DNA of 64,000 nt from Tetrahymena thermophila SB210 (Eukaryota > Ciliophora > Oligohymenophorea > Hymenostomatida > Tetrahymenidae), in the NCBI RefSeq assembly GCF_000189635.1, contig NW_002476361.1:558001-622000 (forward strand), written 5' to 3'. Made by a program: the position numbers and the translations under genes. Below, piece by piece: positions 62,992 to 64,000 of this stretch (position 1 is the stretch's first letter; each line of letters starts with the position of its first letter). The notes under the pieces are model-generated. The model saw nothing but the letters and a program-made list of their open reading frames with translations. It was not told where the DNA came from and did not search any database.

Positions 62992-63722
62992 TCAATTAAC
63001 CTCAATATATTCTCCTCGCATATCAATTATTTTATCTGAAAGATAAAACTATGATATACTTTTACAAAGAGGACAGATCTTATTGCTACTCTAGGTAAAC
63101 GATGTATGCATGCATTAAGACTAGACTTTATTTTATCTTTTTATCAATGTAATTAAAATTTATATAATGATTTCTAATTTCAACTTTTTTTTTTTTTCAT
63201 TTATTAAACAATACTATTTTAAAGAAAGATTCATAAAACAAAGATTAGACATCATATAAGCTGAATTCTTTTTAGATTAAATTTTTTTTCAACGTTTTCG
63301 ATAGCAAATATCTTGACTAAAATCCTGCTGGCATCAAATCATTCCAATATTCTCTAGCTAAGTCCCTCTTTATGTACATCTGTTTACTCTACTCATTTTT
63401 ATGTTGTAAATAATCCTAATATTCTGTTTATCCAATATGGAGTTTAATCTTTTCATCATAAATCACAATTTTAAATTTTAATTTTTTTTATCCTTCTCTG
63501 TAAATCCTTTAGTCAAAAAATATATTTTATAGCAAGACTCTTTATTTTGAATTTAAAAATGGAATCTTAAGTTAATAAGACTGCCTAGAAAAAATAAGAC
63601 CTCAAAATTAAATAAGGTTTTTCTATTATGATTGCTAGATAACGTAGATCGATCTGATAAGACTTTTCTCTGTATTAATTTATTATTGTACTTCACAGAA
63701 AAATATTCATACTATTACTGGT
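62992..63722 (-). pseudogene. Incomplete or frameshifted gene with a C-terminal CPLC (RING-like) motif
   Basis: Three minus-strand stretches look coding. The first, about 63722 to 63500, contains YKIYFLTKGFTEKD. The second, about 63510 to 63197, contains YDEKIKLHIGQTEYQDYL and AREYWNDLMPAGFQSRYLL. The third, about 63160 to TGA at 62992-62994, contains CMHTSFTQSSNKICPLC then LSDKIIDMRGEYIEVN. The first two are in different frames that meet at a run of eight A, so one base appears to have been lost there, or the assembly is wrong at the homopolymer. The C-x-H ... CPLC end suggests the last half of a RING-type zinc finger (E3 ligase fold), but the first zinc ligands are not visible. No start codon was found. 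It could be a real gene with unresolved introns. Confidence 0.4.
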
Positions 63723-64000
63723 AAAAAAAAGTATACCTAACCAAGGAGGAGAGTCAGTAATATTTTGATTTTATATTATGAAAATAGAGGTTTAAAACCT
63801 AAAATCTAGAAAATAAAATTATTTTTATAAAATTTAAGAAAAATAATTAATTAATTACTATATTTTTTTTAAAATATGACTACCTACCTATCACTAGTTC
63901 CTTCTATATTTTTAACTATACATTTTAAATAGAAATATTAAGATTAAATAATAAATGTTAGAATAACCTTTTTTGTGTTAGCTCTTCCTAAAAGCACATT
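63723..64000. other. Non-coding right edge
   Basis: AT-rich. It includes the second copy of the LRR-upstream sequence at 63875-63955. No gene starts inside the window here. Confidence 0.5.
63875..63955 (+). repeat. Upstream repeat, copy 2 (right edge of window)
   Basis: Matches 50531-50605 in the same orientation: TATGACTACC..., then TATATTTTTAA, then AGAAATATTAAGATTAAAT. In copy 1 the LRR start codon lies about 205 bp downstream; the equivalent position here falls about 80 bp beyond the window end. Confidence 0.6.

Noticed and set aside
1..64000. tRNA, rRNA or telomeric (CCCCAA) repeats
   Set aside because: None was noticed by eye. A covariance-model scan would be needed to exclude small RNA genes.

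Overview
The window is macronuclear DNA of a Tetrahymena-like ciliate. Every recognisable gene reads only if TAA and TAG are glutamine and TGA is the sole stop. The DNA is extremely AT-rich, genes are split by short AT-rich introns (usually GTA...AG, about 43-400 nt), and low-complexity Q/N/S tracts are common. ORFs called with the standard code are broken or antisense, so I rebuilt gene models by hand. For ten of the eleven main models the exon lengths sum to a multiple of three and end at TGA. The eleventh, the minus-strand LRR gene, also sums correctly but crosses an assembly gap.

Layout. 1-1.0 kb: fragmentary plus-strand coding pieces. 1.5-3.4 kb (-): J-domain (DnaJ/Hsp40) protein. 4.7-22.1 kb (-): a two-gene module present twice, in the order ataxin-2-like protein, ankyrin protein, ataxin-2-like protein, ankyrin protein. 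Intron positions and phases are conserved between copies although the proteins have diverged widely. 23.3-27.0 kb (+): nine-TM membrane protein with a large Cys-containing C-terminal domain and codon use suggesting high expression. 28.2-30.1 kb (+): GRAM + VASt lipid-transfer-type protein with no visible membrane anchor. 30.6-33.9 kb (-): HEAT/TOG-type protein. 34.8-41.7 and 43.3-50.1 kb (+): tandem pair of ~2,140-residue multi-pass PAS proteins resembling the TmcB/TmcC family. 50.7-57.1 kb (+) and 57.6-60.7 kb (-): two convergent leucine-rich-repeat genes in which each 30-residue repeat is its own exon of exactly 90 nt with phase-2 introns (16 + 7 seen, with an assembly gap in the second). 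60.7-64 kb: mostly non-coding DNA with inverted repeats, decayed or incomplete gene pieces on the minus strand, and at the right edge a copy of the sequence that lies ~200 bp upstream of the first LRR gene.

How it fits together. Nothing resembles an operon. Local duplication dominates: a duplicated ataxin-2/ankyrin pair, a tandem PAS-protein pair, an inverted LRR pair, and repeat-unit amplification inside the LRR genes. The ataxin-2 proteins (Lsm + LsmAD) are expected to act in cytoplasmic RNA-protein assembly. The ankyrin partner conserved beside each copy is the most intriguing unexplained association. Intron boundaries are inferred from reading frame, splice dinucleotides and paralogue comparison; none was tested.
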